A stretch of 54,249 nt of DNA from Saprospiraceae bacterium (GTDB lineage Bacteria; Bacteroidota; Bacteroidia; Chitinophagales; Saprospiraceae). Below, in pieces: positions 34,585 to 43,385 of the stretch. Location of the stretch: assembly GCA_027486765.1 (NCBI GenBank), contig JAIXOO010000429.1, positions 1-54,249 of the forward strand. The letters run 5' to 3'. The position numbers and the translations under genes were made by a program. How positions within the stretch are numbered: position 1 is the first letter of the stretch; every line of letters starts with the position of its first letter. The notes under the pieces are model-generated. The model was not told the origin of the DNA. It saw nothing but the letters and a program-made list of their open reading frames with translations, and made no database searches.

Positions 34585-36489
34585 TTACAGCTGCGCCGCC
34601 CCACTCTTGATCTCCTCCACCACTTCCGGGTTGAGCAGCGTGGAAATGTCGCCAAGATTGGAAGTGTCGCCCTCCGCAACCTTGCGCAAAATCCGGCGCA
34701 TGATTTTGCCCGAGCGGGTTTTGGGCAAGCCGTTGACGATTTGTATTTTATCCGGCTTGGCGATGGGGCCAATTTCTTTGCTGACCACCTCCAATACCTC
34801 TTTGCGGAACTGATCTTCGTCACTGACTGGGTCGGTCGTAATCACATAAGCATAAATGCCCTGCCCTTTGATGTCGTGTGGATAACCCACCACCGCTGAT
34901 TCAACTACACCAGGGTGTTGATTGATCGCGTTTTCTACTTCTGCTGTTCCCAAACGGTGGCCCGATACATTGATTACATCATCCACGCGGCCAATGATGC
35001 GGTAGTAACCATCTTTGTCCCGGCGCGCACCATCGCCCGTGAAGTACATGCCTTTGATGGGGCTAAAGTAAGTTTGACGACAACGTTCGTGGTCGCCATA
35101 AGTGGTACGCAATATGGAAGGCCAGGGGAATTTCATACAGAGCAAGCCCTCTACGTCATTTCCTTCAATTTCTTTTCCTTCGGAGGTCATCAAACAAGGT
35201 TGTACCCCCGGCAATGGTAGGGTAGCGTAGCAGGGTTTGAGCGGAGTTATACCGGCTAGCGGAGAAATCAGGATGCCTCCCGTTTCGGTTTGCCACCAGG
35301 TATCTACAATTGGCGCATTTCCTTTGCCAATTTTGTCAAAATACCAGCGCCAGGCTTCTTCATTGATGGGTTCACCGACACTGCCGAGTACTTTTATGCT
35401 TGACAAACTGTGCTTTTCTACCCAGGAATCTCCCTGTGCTTGTAGCGCCCGAATGGCAGTAGGGGCCGTATAAAAATGGGTTACCTGGTGTTTGTCGCAG
35501 ATTTCCCAAAAACGCCCCGCGTCTGGATACGTAGGAACGCCTTCGAACATGATGGAAGTTGCGCCACTCAACAGCGGCCCATACACAATGTAAGAGTGCC
35601 CGGTAATCCAGCCAATATCGGCAGTACACCAATAAATATCGCCATCCTGAATCTGAAAAACATTGCGAAAACTGTAAGCAGTATACACCATGTAGCCGCC
35701 ACAAGTATGGACTACACCCTTCGGTTTACCCGTAGAGCCGGAAGTATAGAGGATGAAGAGCATGTCTTCGGAGTCCATTGCCGTGGCGGGGCAGTCACTG
35801 GATTGGGGATTGACCTCATCGTGCCACCATTTGTCGCGCCCAGCTTGCATGGCTACTGGAGCTTCTACACATTGGTAAACCAGAACGGTTTCAATGGAAT
35901 CACAACCCATGGTCAAAGCTTCATCGACCACCTTTTTAACCGGAATGTGTTTGGCACCGCGGCTGTTGTAATCTGAAGTAATGACCATTTTGCAGGTGGC
36001 ATCCTTAATTCGGTCGGCCAGCGAATGAGCCGAAAAACCCGCAAATACAACCGAGTGAATGGCACCAATCCGTGCGCAGGCCAAGATGCCAATCGCCAAT
36101 TCGGGTACCATTGGCATGTAAAAACAGACCCGGTCACCCTTTTGAATGCCATTGGCTTTGAGGGCATTGGCGGCTTTACATACCTCGGTATGGAGTTGAC
36201 GGTAAGTGAAGCTTCGATTGGGCGCTTCGGGGTCGTTGGCTTCCCAGAGGAGGGCGACTTGGTCGCCTCTGGTGCTCAAGTGGCGATCCAGACAGTTTTC
36301 GGTGATGTTGAGCTGTCCGCCCAGGAACCATTTGATGTCAGGTTCTTCGAAATTCCAGTCTAACACCTTATCCCAGGGCTTGCTCCACTGAAAGGTTTCA
36401 GCTTGTTCGGCCCAAAATGCTTCGGGGTTTTCAACTGCGCGTTGGTAGGCCGCGTGGTATTCTTCAAGGGTACGGATTTGCAGAGTCAT
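34585..36489 (-). CDS. acs: Acetyl-CoA synthetase
   Basis: The 634-residue protein is full length for Acs. It activates acetate with ATP and CoA via acetyl-AMP. Visible are the AMP-binding motif LFILYTSGSTGKPKGVVHT (about 245-263), TWWQTETGG (about 395-403), YFTGDGARRD and the C-terminal PKTRSGKIMRRILRK, which carries the lysine that is acetylated in regulation of Acs. A sirtuin, the usual enzyme reversing that acetylation, is encoded about 6 kb away. The start is MTLQIRTLEEYHAAY. The stop is followed directly by the inverted minisatellite. Confidence 0.97.
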   Translation of the reverse strand: MTLQIRTLEEYHAAYQRAVENPEAFWAEQAETFQWSKPWDKVLDWNFEEPDIKWFLGGQLNITENCLDRHLSTRGDQVALLWEANDPEAPNRSFTYRQLHTEVCKAANALKANGIQKGDRVCFYMPMVPELAIGILACARIGAIHSVVFAGFSAHSLADRIKDATCKMVITSDYNSRGAKHIPVKKVVDEALTMGCDSIETVLVYQCVEAPVAMQAGRDKWWHDEVNPQSSDCPATAMDSEDMLFILYTSGSTGKPKGVVHTCGGYMVYTAYSFRNVFQIQDGDIYWCTADIGWITGHSYIVYGPLLSGATSIMFEGVPTYPDAGRFWEICDKHQVTHFYTAPTAIRALQAQGDSWVEKHSLSSIKVLGSVGEPINEEAWRWYFDKIGKGNAPIVDTWWQTETGGILISPLAGITPLKPCYATLPLPGVQPCLMTSEGKEIEGNDVEGLLCMKFPWPSILRTTYGDHERCRQTYFSPIKGMYFTGDGARRDKDGYYRIIGRVDDVINVSGHRLGTAEVENAINQHPGVVESAVVGYPHDIKGQGIYAYVITTDPVSDEDQFRKEVLEVVSKEIGPIAKPDKIQIVNGLPKTRSGKIMRRILRKVAEGDTSNLGDISTLLNPEVVEEIKSGAAQL

Positions 36490-36623
36490 GATGCAGGTAC
36501 TATGGTTTGTTGGGTAAATTTAAGCGCTGTACCTGAACAAGCAAAAGAATTAGAAGAAAAACAATAAAGTTTAATCAGTGGTATTTTATCTGCAAATAAC
36601 GAGATGTCTTAATGTAAAAACAA

Positions 36624-36655
36624 CAAAGGGATTGATGTTGCCATCAATCCCTTTG
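36624..36655 (-). terminator. Terminator of groESL
   Basis: CAAAGGGATTGATG-GCAA-CATCAATCCCTTTG on the minus strand, about 30 bp after the groEL stop, followed by TTGTTTTTA. It is a strong intrinsic terminator. Confidence 0.85.
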
Positions 36656-36684
36656 GGTATATTTATGATCTTATCGATGATCGA

Positions 36685-38367
<1,683 letters not shown>

Positions 38368-38411
38368 CTATGTCATGCGCCCGAAGTCAGTAAGACGAAG
38401 TGGCAGCTTGC

Positions 38412-38675
38412 TTAGATCACCACCAGAATGTCGTCTTCACGCATGATCAGGTAATCTTGACCTTCGAAGTTCAGTTCTTGACCGGCGTATTTGCCATAAA
38501 GAACGATGTCGCCAACCTGTACGGTCATCAAATTACCGTCTTTACCTGGGCCAATGGCTACAACTTCACCGCGCTGTGGTTTTTCCTTAGCAGTGTCAGG
38601 GATGATGATACCACCTTTGGTTTTCTCTTCAGCCGGAGCGGGTTTAACAACAACTCGATCGTTGATAGGCTTCAT
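38412..38675 (-). CDS. groES: Co-chaperonin GroES
   Basis: The 87-residue GroES lid is slightly shorter than the usual 92-97. [19 protein letters not shown] at the start, the mobile loop region [16 protein letters not shown] (about 18-33), [10 protein letters not shown] and [27 protein letters not shown] match the family well. It is the first gene of the operon with groEL. About 60 bp upstream is a sequence resembling a sigma-54 promoter (38733-38748). No CIRCE element is visible. Confidence 0.97.
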   Translation of the reverse strand: MKPINDRVVVKPAPAEEKTKGGIIIPDTAKEKPQRGEVVAIGPGKDGNLMTVQVGDIVLYGKYAGQELNFEGQDYLIMREDDILVVI

Positions 38676-38732
38676 AATCAGAATATTAGTAAAAAGTTTT
38701 GAAACTTTAGGTTAAAATAACGCCTATCTCTT

Positions 38733-38748
38733 AGCATATGTCGTGCCA
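38733..38748 (-). promoter_or_regulatory. Candidate sigma-54 promoter of groESL
   Basis: Read on the minus strand, TGGCACG-ACAT-ATGCT matches the sigma-54 -24/-12 consensus TGGCACG-N4-TTGCW with one mismatch. It lies about 60 bp upstream of the groES start. A near-palindrome TGCCA-TTT-TGACA (38762-38774) lies just upstream of it and could be an activator site. No better sigma-A type promoter stands out. Confidence 0.45.
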
Positions 38749-38786
38749 ATGTGGGGCAGTGTGTCAAAATGGCAGGGCGAAAAATA

Positions 38787-38894
38787 GGTTCCAGAGTTCC
38801 AGGGTTCCAAGGTTCCAGGGTTCCTGGGTTCGGTTGCTGAACCTTGGAACCCTGGAACGCTGGAACCTTGGAACCTTGGAACGTTGGAACCCTG
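38787..38894. repeat. Inverted minisatellite of GGTTCCAAG units, copy 2 (expanded)
   Basis: The left arm is a degenerate array of GGTTCCA(A/G)G units in one orientation. The centre TTCGGTTGCTGAACC is shared with copy 1, and the right arm is an array of GGAACCTTG units in the other orientation. It spans 108 bp against 62 bp for copy 1. It lies between the divergent groES and GH13 genes. The rest of the 311-bp gap (38676-38986) holds only the proposed groES promoter. Confidence 0.85.
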
Positions 38895-38986
38895 CCTCTG
38901 GAAAGTGGTTCTTAGGTTCGGGGAAGTGGTACACCAAAAACTTGGAAAGCCTGCAAAGGTTTTATTTCTTGCCAAAAATTTGTTTT

Positions 38987-40924
38987 ATGAAATTGTTCAG
39001 ATCGCTAGCAGGAACTTTACTTTGTTTGGGGTTGCTGGGGCATCCGCTGCTCATGGCCCAAACCATTTACGACAATGACCCCATGCAACGTTTACCAATA
39101 GGCATGCAACTTTCGGAGTACCAACAACATTTGCCAACGGGGGGCAAGGTGGATAAAGCACGTATCTGCCCACCAAACTGGTGGGTCGGGATGAAAAATT
39201 CCAACCTTCAAGTGATGATTTACGACCAGAACATCCACAAATGTTCTGTAAAAATCAAGTATCCCGGCGTAAAAGTTCTGAAGGTATACGCAGCTGAAAA
39301 CCCAAATTATTTGTTCATCGACCTGCAAATCAGCCCTTCGGCCAAACCGGGCCAAATGTTGATTTCCTTGTGCGACGCCCAAAAGACCTACCCCTATGAG
39401 TTGCGTGCCCGTGAGCGCAGTCCCTTGCGCAATCAGGCCTTGAGCCCGGCGGACAATATGTATTTGATCATGCCAGACCGTTTTGCCAATGGTGATCCGA
39501 GCAACGACAGTTACAAAGACATGAGTTCTGATTTGGTGAATCGGGACAAAATCTACTTTCGCCACGGTGGAGACATTCAGGGCATCATCGACCGGTTGGA
39601 TTACCTGCAAGACTTGGGCATCACTGCCATTTGGGTTATGCCGGTATTGGAATCCGATCAGCCTTATGAGTCTTACCATGGCTACGCACCTACCGATCAC
39701 TACACGGTGGACAAACGTTACGGCAGCAATGAATTGTACAAGCAACTGGTTGAAAAGGCCCACGCCAAAGGAATCAAAGTGGTGATGGACATCATCCACA
39801 ACCACGTTGGGGATCGGCACTGGACCATCCGCGATATTCCCTTCAAGGATTGGATCAACCAGGAATGGCCTACCTATACGAAGTCCAATTACCGCGATGC
39901 CGTCTGGATTGATCCTTACGCATCGGAAGCGGATCGGCGGCGGCTGGCGAATGGTTGGTTCGATAGCCACATGCCTGACCTCAACCAGCGCAACCCATTT
40001 TTGGCCAACTTCCTCTTGTACAGCAACCTCTGGTGGATGGAATACTCCGGGCAGGATGCCTTTCGCATTGACACCTATTTTTACCCCGAACAGGATTTTA
40101 TGATCAATTGGGGGAAACGGATCCAGCAAGAATACCCAGGGTTTACTTTTTTTGCTGAAACCTGGGTGCAAAGTACACTTTCTCAGGCGCAGTTCACAGC
40201 TGGGAACCGACTGACAGAAGGCCAGCGTTTTTTGCCCTCGGTGACAGATTTTCAGGTAAATTATGCCCTCCTGGAAGCTGCGATAGGCCGACAAGGCTGG
40301 ACCGATGGTGCCAATCGCCTTTACCTTACCCTTAGCAATGACTTCTTGTACCAGGATGCCCGCCGCAATGTTACCTTTTTGGACAATCACGATGTGAGTC
40401 GTTTTTTATCGGTACTGAACAATGACTGGCAGAAGTACCACGCTGGGTTGACGGCACTTTTGACCATCCGGGGTTTGCCCTGCCTTTATTATGGTACCGA
40501 AATTGGCATTACAGGAGCTGGCGGTTCTTTTGGCGAAGCTGGGCGAAAGGATTTTTTGGGTGGCTGGAAGGAAGATAAGCTGAATAAATTCACCGCAGCA
40601 GGCCGTCAGGGCATGGAAGAAACCACTTATCAACTGCTGCGCAAGTTGTTGCGCTACCGGAAAAGTACTCCCGCCCTACAAACGGGCAAAACCCGACATT
40701 TCATTCCTGAAGATGGCGTATATGTCTACTTCCGCTACGACGACTCCAAGCGAGTGATGATGCTTTGGAATACTACGAATAAAGCTCAGGAACACAAACT
40801 GGAGCGGTATGCCGAAATGCTGAAAGGCTATCGAACTGGGCGAGATGTGCTTAAGGAGGAGACGGTGAATTTGAACGCCATAAATGTGGAGCCTTTTTCG
40901 GTGCGGGTCATAGAGTTGCAGTAG
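38987..40924 (+). CDS. Secreted GH13 alpha-amylase-family enzyme (cyclomaltodextrinase/neopullulanase-like)
   Basis: The 645-residue protein starts at MKLFRSLAGTLLCLGLL (signal peptide ending LMAQ). The open frame begins earlier at 38738, but that part translates repeat DNA and is rejected. Residues about 45-135 resemble the cyclomaltodextrinase N-domain (WWVGMKNSNLQVMIYD). The GH13 barrel shows all four conserved regions: DIIHNHVGD (about 267), FRIDTYF with nucleophile Asp (about 361), FAETWV with acid Glu (about 391) and FLDNHD (about 469). A beta-sandwich C-domain follows. It degrades starch, maltodextrin or pullulan in the periplasm or outside. No SusC/D pair is adjacent. Inverted repeat IR-A follows 10 bp after the stop. 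Confidence 0.92.
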   Translation: MKLFRSLAGTLLCLGLLGHPLLMAQTIYDNDPMQRLPIGMQLSEYQQHLPTGGKVDKARICPPNWWVGMKNSNLQVMIYDQNIHKCSVKIKYPGVKVLKVYAAENPNYLFIDLQISPSAKPGQMLISLCDAQKTYPYELRARERSPLRNQALSPADNMYLIMPDRFANGDPSNDSYKDMSSDLVNRDKIYFRHGGDIQGIIDRLDYLQDLGITAIWVMPVLESDQPYESYHGYAPTDHYTVDKRYGSNELYKQLVEKAHAKGIKVVMDIIHNHVGDRHWTIRDIPFKDWINQEWPTYTKSNYRDAVWIDPYASEADRRRLANGWFDSHMPDLNQRNPFLANFLLYSNLWWMEYSGQDAFRIDTYFYPEQDFMINWGKRIQQEYPGFTFFAETWVQSTLSQAQFTAGNRLTEGQRFLPSVTDFQVNYALLEAAIGRQGWTDGANRLYLTLSNDFLYQDARRNVTFLDNHDVSRFLSVLNNDWQKYHAGLTALLTIRGLPCLYYGTEIGITGAGGSFGEAGRKDFLGGWKEDKLNKFTAAGRQGMEETTYQLLRKLLRYRKSTPALQTGKTRHFIPEDGVYVYFRYDDSKRVMMLWNTTNKAQEHKLERYAEMLKGYRTGRDVLKEETVNLNAINVEPFSVRVIELQ

Positions 40925-40934
40925 GCAAAAGCGA

Positions 40935-41040
40935 CTGAGGAGCCTCTTCGGTGCCTTTGGTTTCTTAGGTGGTGAAAAAAAGCAAAGCAAAGCATATTTT
41001 CACCACCTAAGAAACCTAAGGCACCGAAGAAACACCTTAG
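40935..41040. repeat. About 100-bp inverted repeat, family IR-A copy 2
   Basis: The left arm CTGAGG..CTCTTCGGTGCC..GGTTTCTTAGGTGGTGAAAA pairs with the right arm TTTTCACCACCTAAGAAACC..GGCACCGAAGA..CCTTAG. It begins 10 bp after the GH13 stop and ends 27 bp before the RidA start. The loop is AAAGC-repeat-like. Confidence 0.85.
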
Positions 41041-41067
41041 AAAAAGTGTATTTTGCACAGAAAAAAC

Positions 41068-41619
41068 ATGCGCAATCTTCACCACTTTTCGCTCCTTTTT
41101 TGCCTCCTGATCACAGGGATTTCCTTAACAGCCCAGAATAAAAAGCCAACAAAAGGACAAGCCAATATTGATCAAAAACTGGTCGAATTGGGCATTGTAC
41201 TTCCTACTGTTTCCGCTCCAATTGCGAACTATGTCAATGCTGTTCAAACCGGGAAACTCATCTTTTTAGCCGGCAAAGGCCCGCGCAAGGAAGATGGCAC
41301 CAACATCACGGGCAAAGTAGGCGTTGACTTGACGATTGAGCAAGGCTACGAAGCTGCTCAGCTTACCGCCATCAATCAATTGGCTGCCTTGAAAGCAGAA
41401 ATCGGTAGCCTCGATCGCGTGAAACGGATTGTGAAAGTATTGGGTATGGTCAATTGTGGACCTGATTTTGGAGATCAACCCAAGGTCATCAATGGATTTT
41501 CCGACTTGATGGTCAAAGTATTTGGCGAGAAAGGTAAACATGCCCGTTCGGCGGTGGGCGTCAATTCGTTGCCCGGAAAGATGGCCGTGGAGGTGGAAAT
41601 GATCGTGGAAATCTGGTAG
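41068..41619 (+). CDS. Exported RidA-family protein
   Basis: The 183-residue protein has a signal peptide (MRNLHHFSLLFCLLITGISLTAQ) and a RidA/YjgF-like domain. Visible are the consensus IANYVNAVQTGKLIFLAGKGP, the GKVG.DLT.EQGYEAA stretch with LTAINQLAALKAEIGSLDRVKRIVK, and ARSAVGVNSLPGKMAVEVEMIVEI. The catalytic Arg of RidA lies in HARSAVGVNSLP. RidA proteins hydrolyse reactive enamine/imine intermediates and are usually cytosolic, so export is unusual. The ATG at 41068 is chosen; the first Met of the frame (41053) is five residues upstream. The stop codon lies inside a palindromic repeat. Confidence 0.9.
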   Translation: MRNLHHFSLLFCLLITGISLTAQNKKPTKGQANIDQKLVELGIVLPTVSAPIANYVNAVQTGKLIFLAGKGPRKEDGTNITGKVGVDLTIEQGYEAAQLTAINQLAALKAEIGSLDRVKRIVKVLGMVNCGPDFGDQPKVINGFSDLMVKVFGEKGKHARSAVGVNSLPGKMAVEVEMIVEIW

Positions 41620-41685
41620 GGGCAACCCTTGCGGTTGCCCCTACCATGTGATCGCAAAGGTGGGGCGCCCGCGAGGGGCGCCCCT
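41615..41685. repeat. Pair of GC-rich palindromes overlapping the RidA stop codon
   Basis: GGTAGGGGCAACC-cttgc-GGTTGCCCCTACC (41615-41645) and GGGGCGCCC-gcga-GGGGCGCCCC (41662-41685) are separated by 16 bp. The RidA stop codon TAG (41617-41619) is part of the first. Both could act as a two-way terminator for RidA and the convergent esterase gene. Confidence 0.8.
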
Positions 41686-41689
41686 ACGA

Positions 41690-43291
41690 TTATTTCAATA
41701 TCAATTTCTTCGCCACAAGCCCCTTATCAAAACGGACCTGCAACACATATGTACCCGGAGGTATACTCCCCCGTTGCAATTCAAAATCATTTTCGTCTAC
41801 ATTCGCATAACCCCGCACCATACGGCCATCCAAGCTGTAGAGGGCTATGTCGCGCATTTTAAACTCCGTGGCGCTTTCCAGATAAATCCGGTCGGCAACT
41901 GGGTTTGGCCCGATTTTCAATTTCACTACATCTTCCGAGATGATTTCCTGGGTAGAAGTAGCAAGATTGAGCTGGAGATAAGCACGAGGTATAAATACTT
42001 GCATCATCGTATCGATGTAAGCCATCGCTTTGGCTTTGCTCATGTTGGGGTTGGTTAGCAAACCATTGGTGTGCAATACCTTCCAGTCATCTTTACGTCC
42101 GGTTGCCGCATTGAAACCTGCTACGACCAATTTCAACGTAGTCGTATCCCACCATTCCCAGGGGCCAGCTTCAAAACGGTTTCCTGGAGTCACGAAAGGA
42201 TACATGTTATCCGCTGAAAGTGTAGTCGCCTGGCCGCCGATGTTGGTATTGGGGCCATTTGGTATTGGGACATTTTTAAGTACCTGATTTTTCAAGTTGA
42301 CGAAAGATTGCTCAGTATTTGCGGGAGCTAACTTCGTATTCAAGCCAGTGGTGTTCGCTTTCTGCACGATCGAACGGGTACCGGATACACTTACCACGAA
42401 TTCGCGGGTAGTTGGTACAATTACCGCTCCATCGGCAAATGGTGCAAATGGGTCAGCCAATACGTGGAAACCGATCATGGCAGGTTCTCCTGCTTTACCT
42501 TCTAGCCAGCTGATGTCGCCCATAGCTCCGCCCATGTTTACAGCCAACTGAAAATCAGAGCTGTAAGTTGGATTGTTAAGTAAGTTCAACGGCTTTAAAG
42601 TTGAACCGTACGGATTGCTGCTCAATGCAGTATCAACATAAGCGGTCAAGGTCTCTGTATTGATGAACTTGGGAATTTCAATTTCTTCTTTGAAACGATC
42701 CAGGTAAGCTGCACCCATGCTGATGTAACCACCCGTACCCTGGCCCCACAATACTAACCGATTTGGGTCGATGCCATAAGTATTGTTGTTCTCTGCAACT
42801 GTTTTGCGCAAGAAACGAATGCAACTCCGTGCATCCTGAACCCCACGGTAAGCTGCACCCAGCAAGGTACCCGTACGTGTGTTTTGCCCAGCAGGCCCAG
42901 TTGCAGCTGGGTTCCAGCCCAAGCGGTAAGTAGGAACAAATACGACGTAGCCCAAACGAGTGAAGCGACGAGCGAATTCCACAACCGATGAGTCACTGCG
43001 CGCACCCGTAATGCCACCATTGATGATGGGAGGAAGAAAGCTGCCCGTATGGAAGTACATCACTGCAGCACGATTGGTGGCATTGTCGCCAGCTGGAGTA
43101 TACACATCCATGACCAGATCCTGAGCAGCAGGGGCTCCTGTCAAAACGGATATATTTCTGGCATACACCACGTTTCTTTGAACCGAAAAACTGCTGAATA
43201 CATCAGTGCGATATCTACCAGTTTGGGCAGAGAGACTTATTGTTCCCAGCATAGTAATCAACAACAGCAGCAGAGTGTTGAGTTGTTTCAT
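41690..43291 (-). CDS. T9SS-exported alpha/beta-hydrolase-like protein without nucleophile serine
   Basis: The 533-residue protein starts at MKQLNTLLLLLITMLGTISLSAQ (signal peptide). The body is a carboxylesterase-type alpha/beta hydrolase: LVMDVYTPAG, AAVMYFHTGSFLPP (oxyanion region), RLGYVVFVPTYRLGW and GIDPNRLVLWGQGTGG. The nucleophile elbow normally reads G-x-S-x-G, but here Gly stands at the Ser position (residue 185). The C-terminal about 80 residues are a type-A T9SS sorting domain (GPNPVADRIYLES, LYSLDGRMV, PGTYVLQVRF, KKLILK). The protein is probably surface-exposed, perhaps binding rather than hydrolysing. It lies 94 bp after the TonB receptor gene. Confidence 0.87.
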   Translation of the reverse strand: MKQLNTLLLLLITMLGTISLSAQTGRYRTDVFSSFSVQRNVVYARNISVLTGAPAAQDLVMDVYTPAGDNATNRAAVMYFHTGSFLPPIINGGITGARSDSSVVEFARRFTRLGYVVFVPTYRLGWNPAATGPAGQNTRTGTLLGAAYRGVQDARSCIRFLRKTVAENNNTYGIDPNRLVLWGQGTGGYISMGAAYLDRFKEEIEIPKFINTETLTAYVDTALSSNPYGSTLKPLNLLNNPTYSSDFQLAVNMGGAMGDISWLEGKAGEPAMIGFHVLADPFAPFADGAVIVPTTREFVVSVSGTRSIVQKANTTGLNTKLAPANTEQSFVNLKNQVLKNVPIPNGPNTNIGGQATTLSADNMYPFVTPGNRFEAGPWEWWDTTTLKLVVAGFNAATGRKDDWKVLHTNGLLTNPNMSKAKAMAYIDTMMQVFIPRAYLQLNLATSTQEIISEDVVKLKIGPNPVADRIYLESATEFKMRDIALYSLDGRMVRGYANVDENDFELQRGSIPPGTYVLQVRFDKGLVAKKLILK

Positions 43292-43385
43292 TTGAAATTG
43301 TTTTGAATGAATTAAGATGAAATGACCATGAGCAAATTCAAGCATGCATCCACACTTGTGGATTTACGATTGAAGTTACTCTATT

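Noticed and set aside
34491-34823. N-terminal extension of the unknown 345-residue protein
   Set aside because: It would overlap acs in another frame and translate repeat DNA.
38738-38986. N-terminal extension of the GH13 gene
   Set aside because: These 83 codons translate the inverted minisatellite and precede a perfect signal peptide.
39092-40390. 432-residue open frame antisense to the GH13 gene
   Set aside because: Shadow frame. The GH13 gene on the plus strand has all catalytic motifs and a signal peptide.
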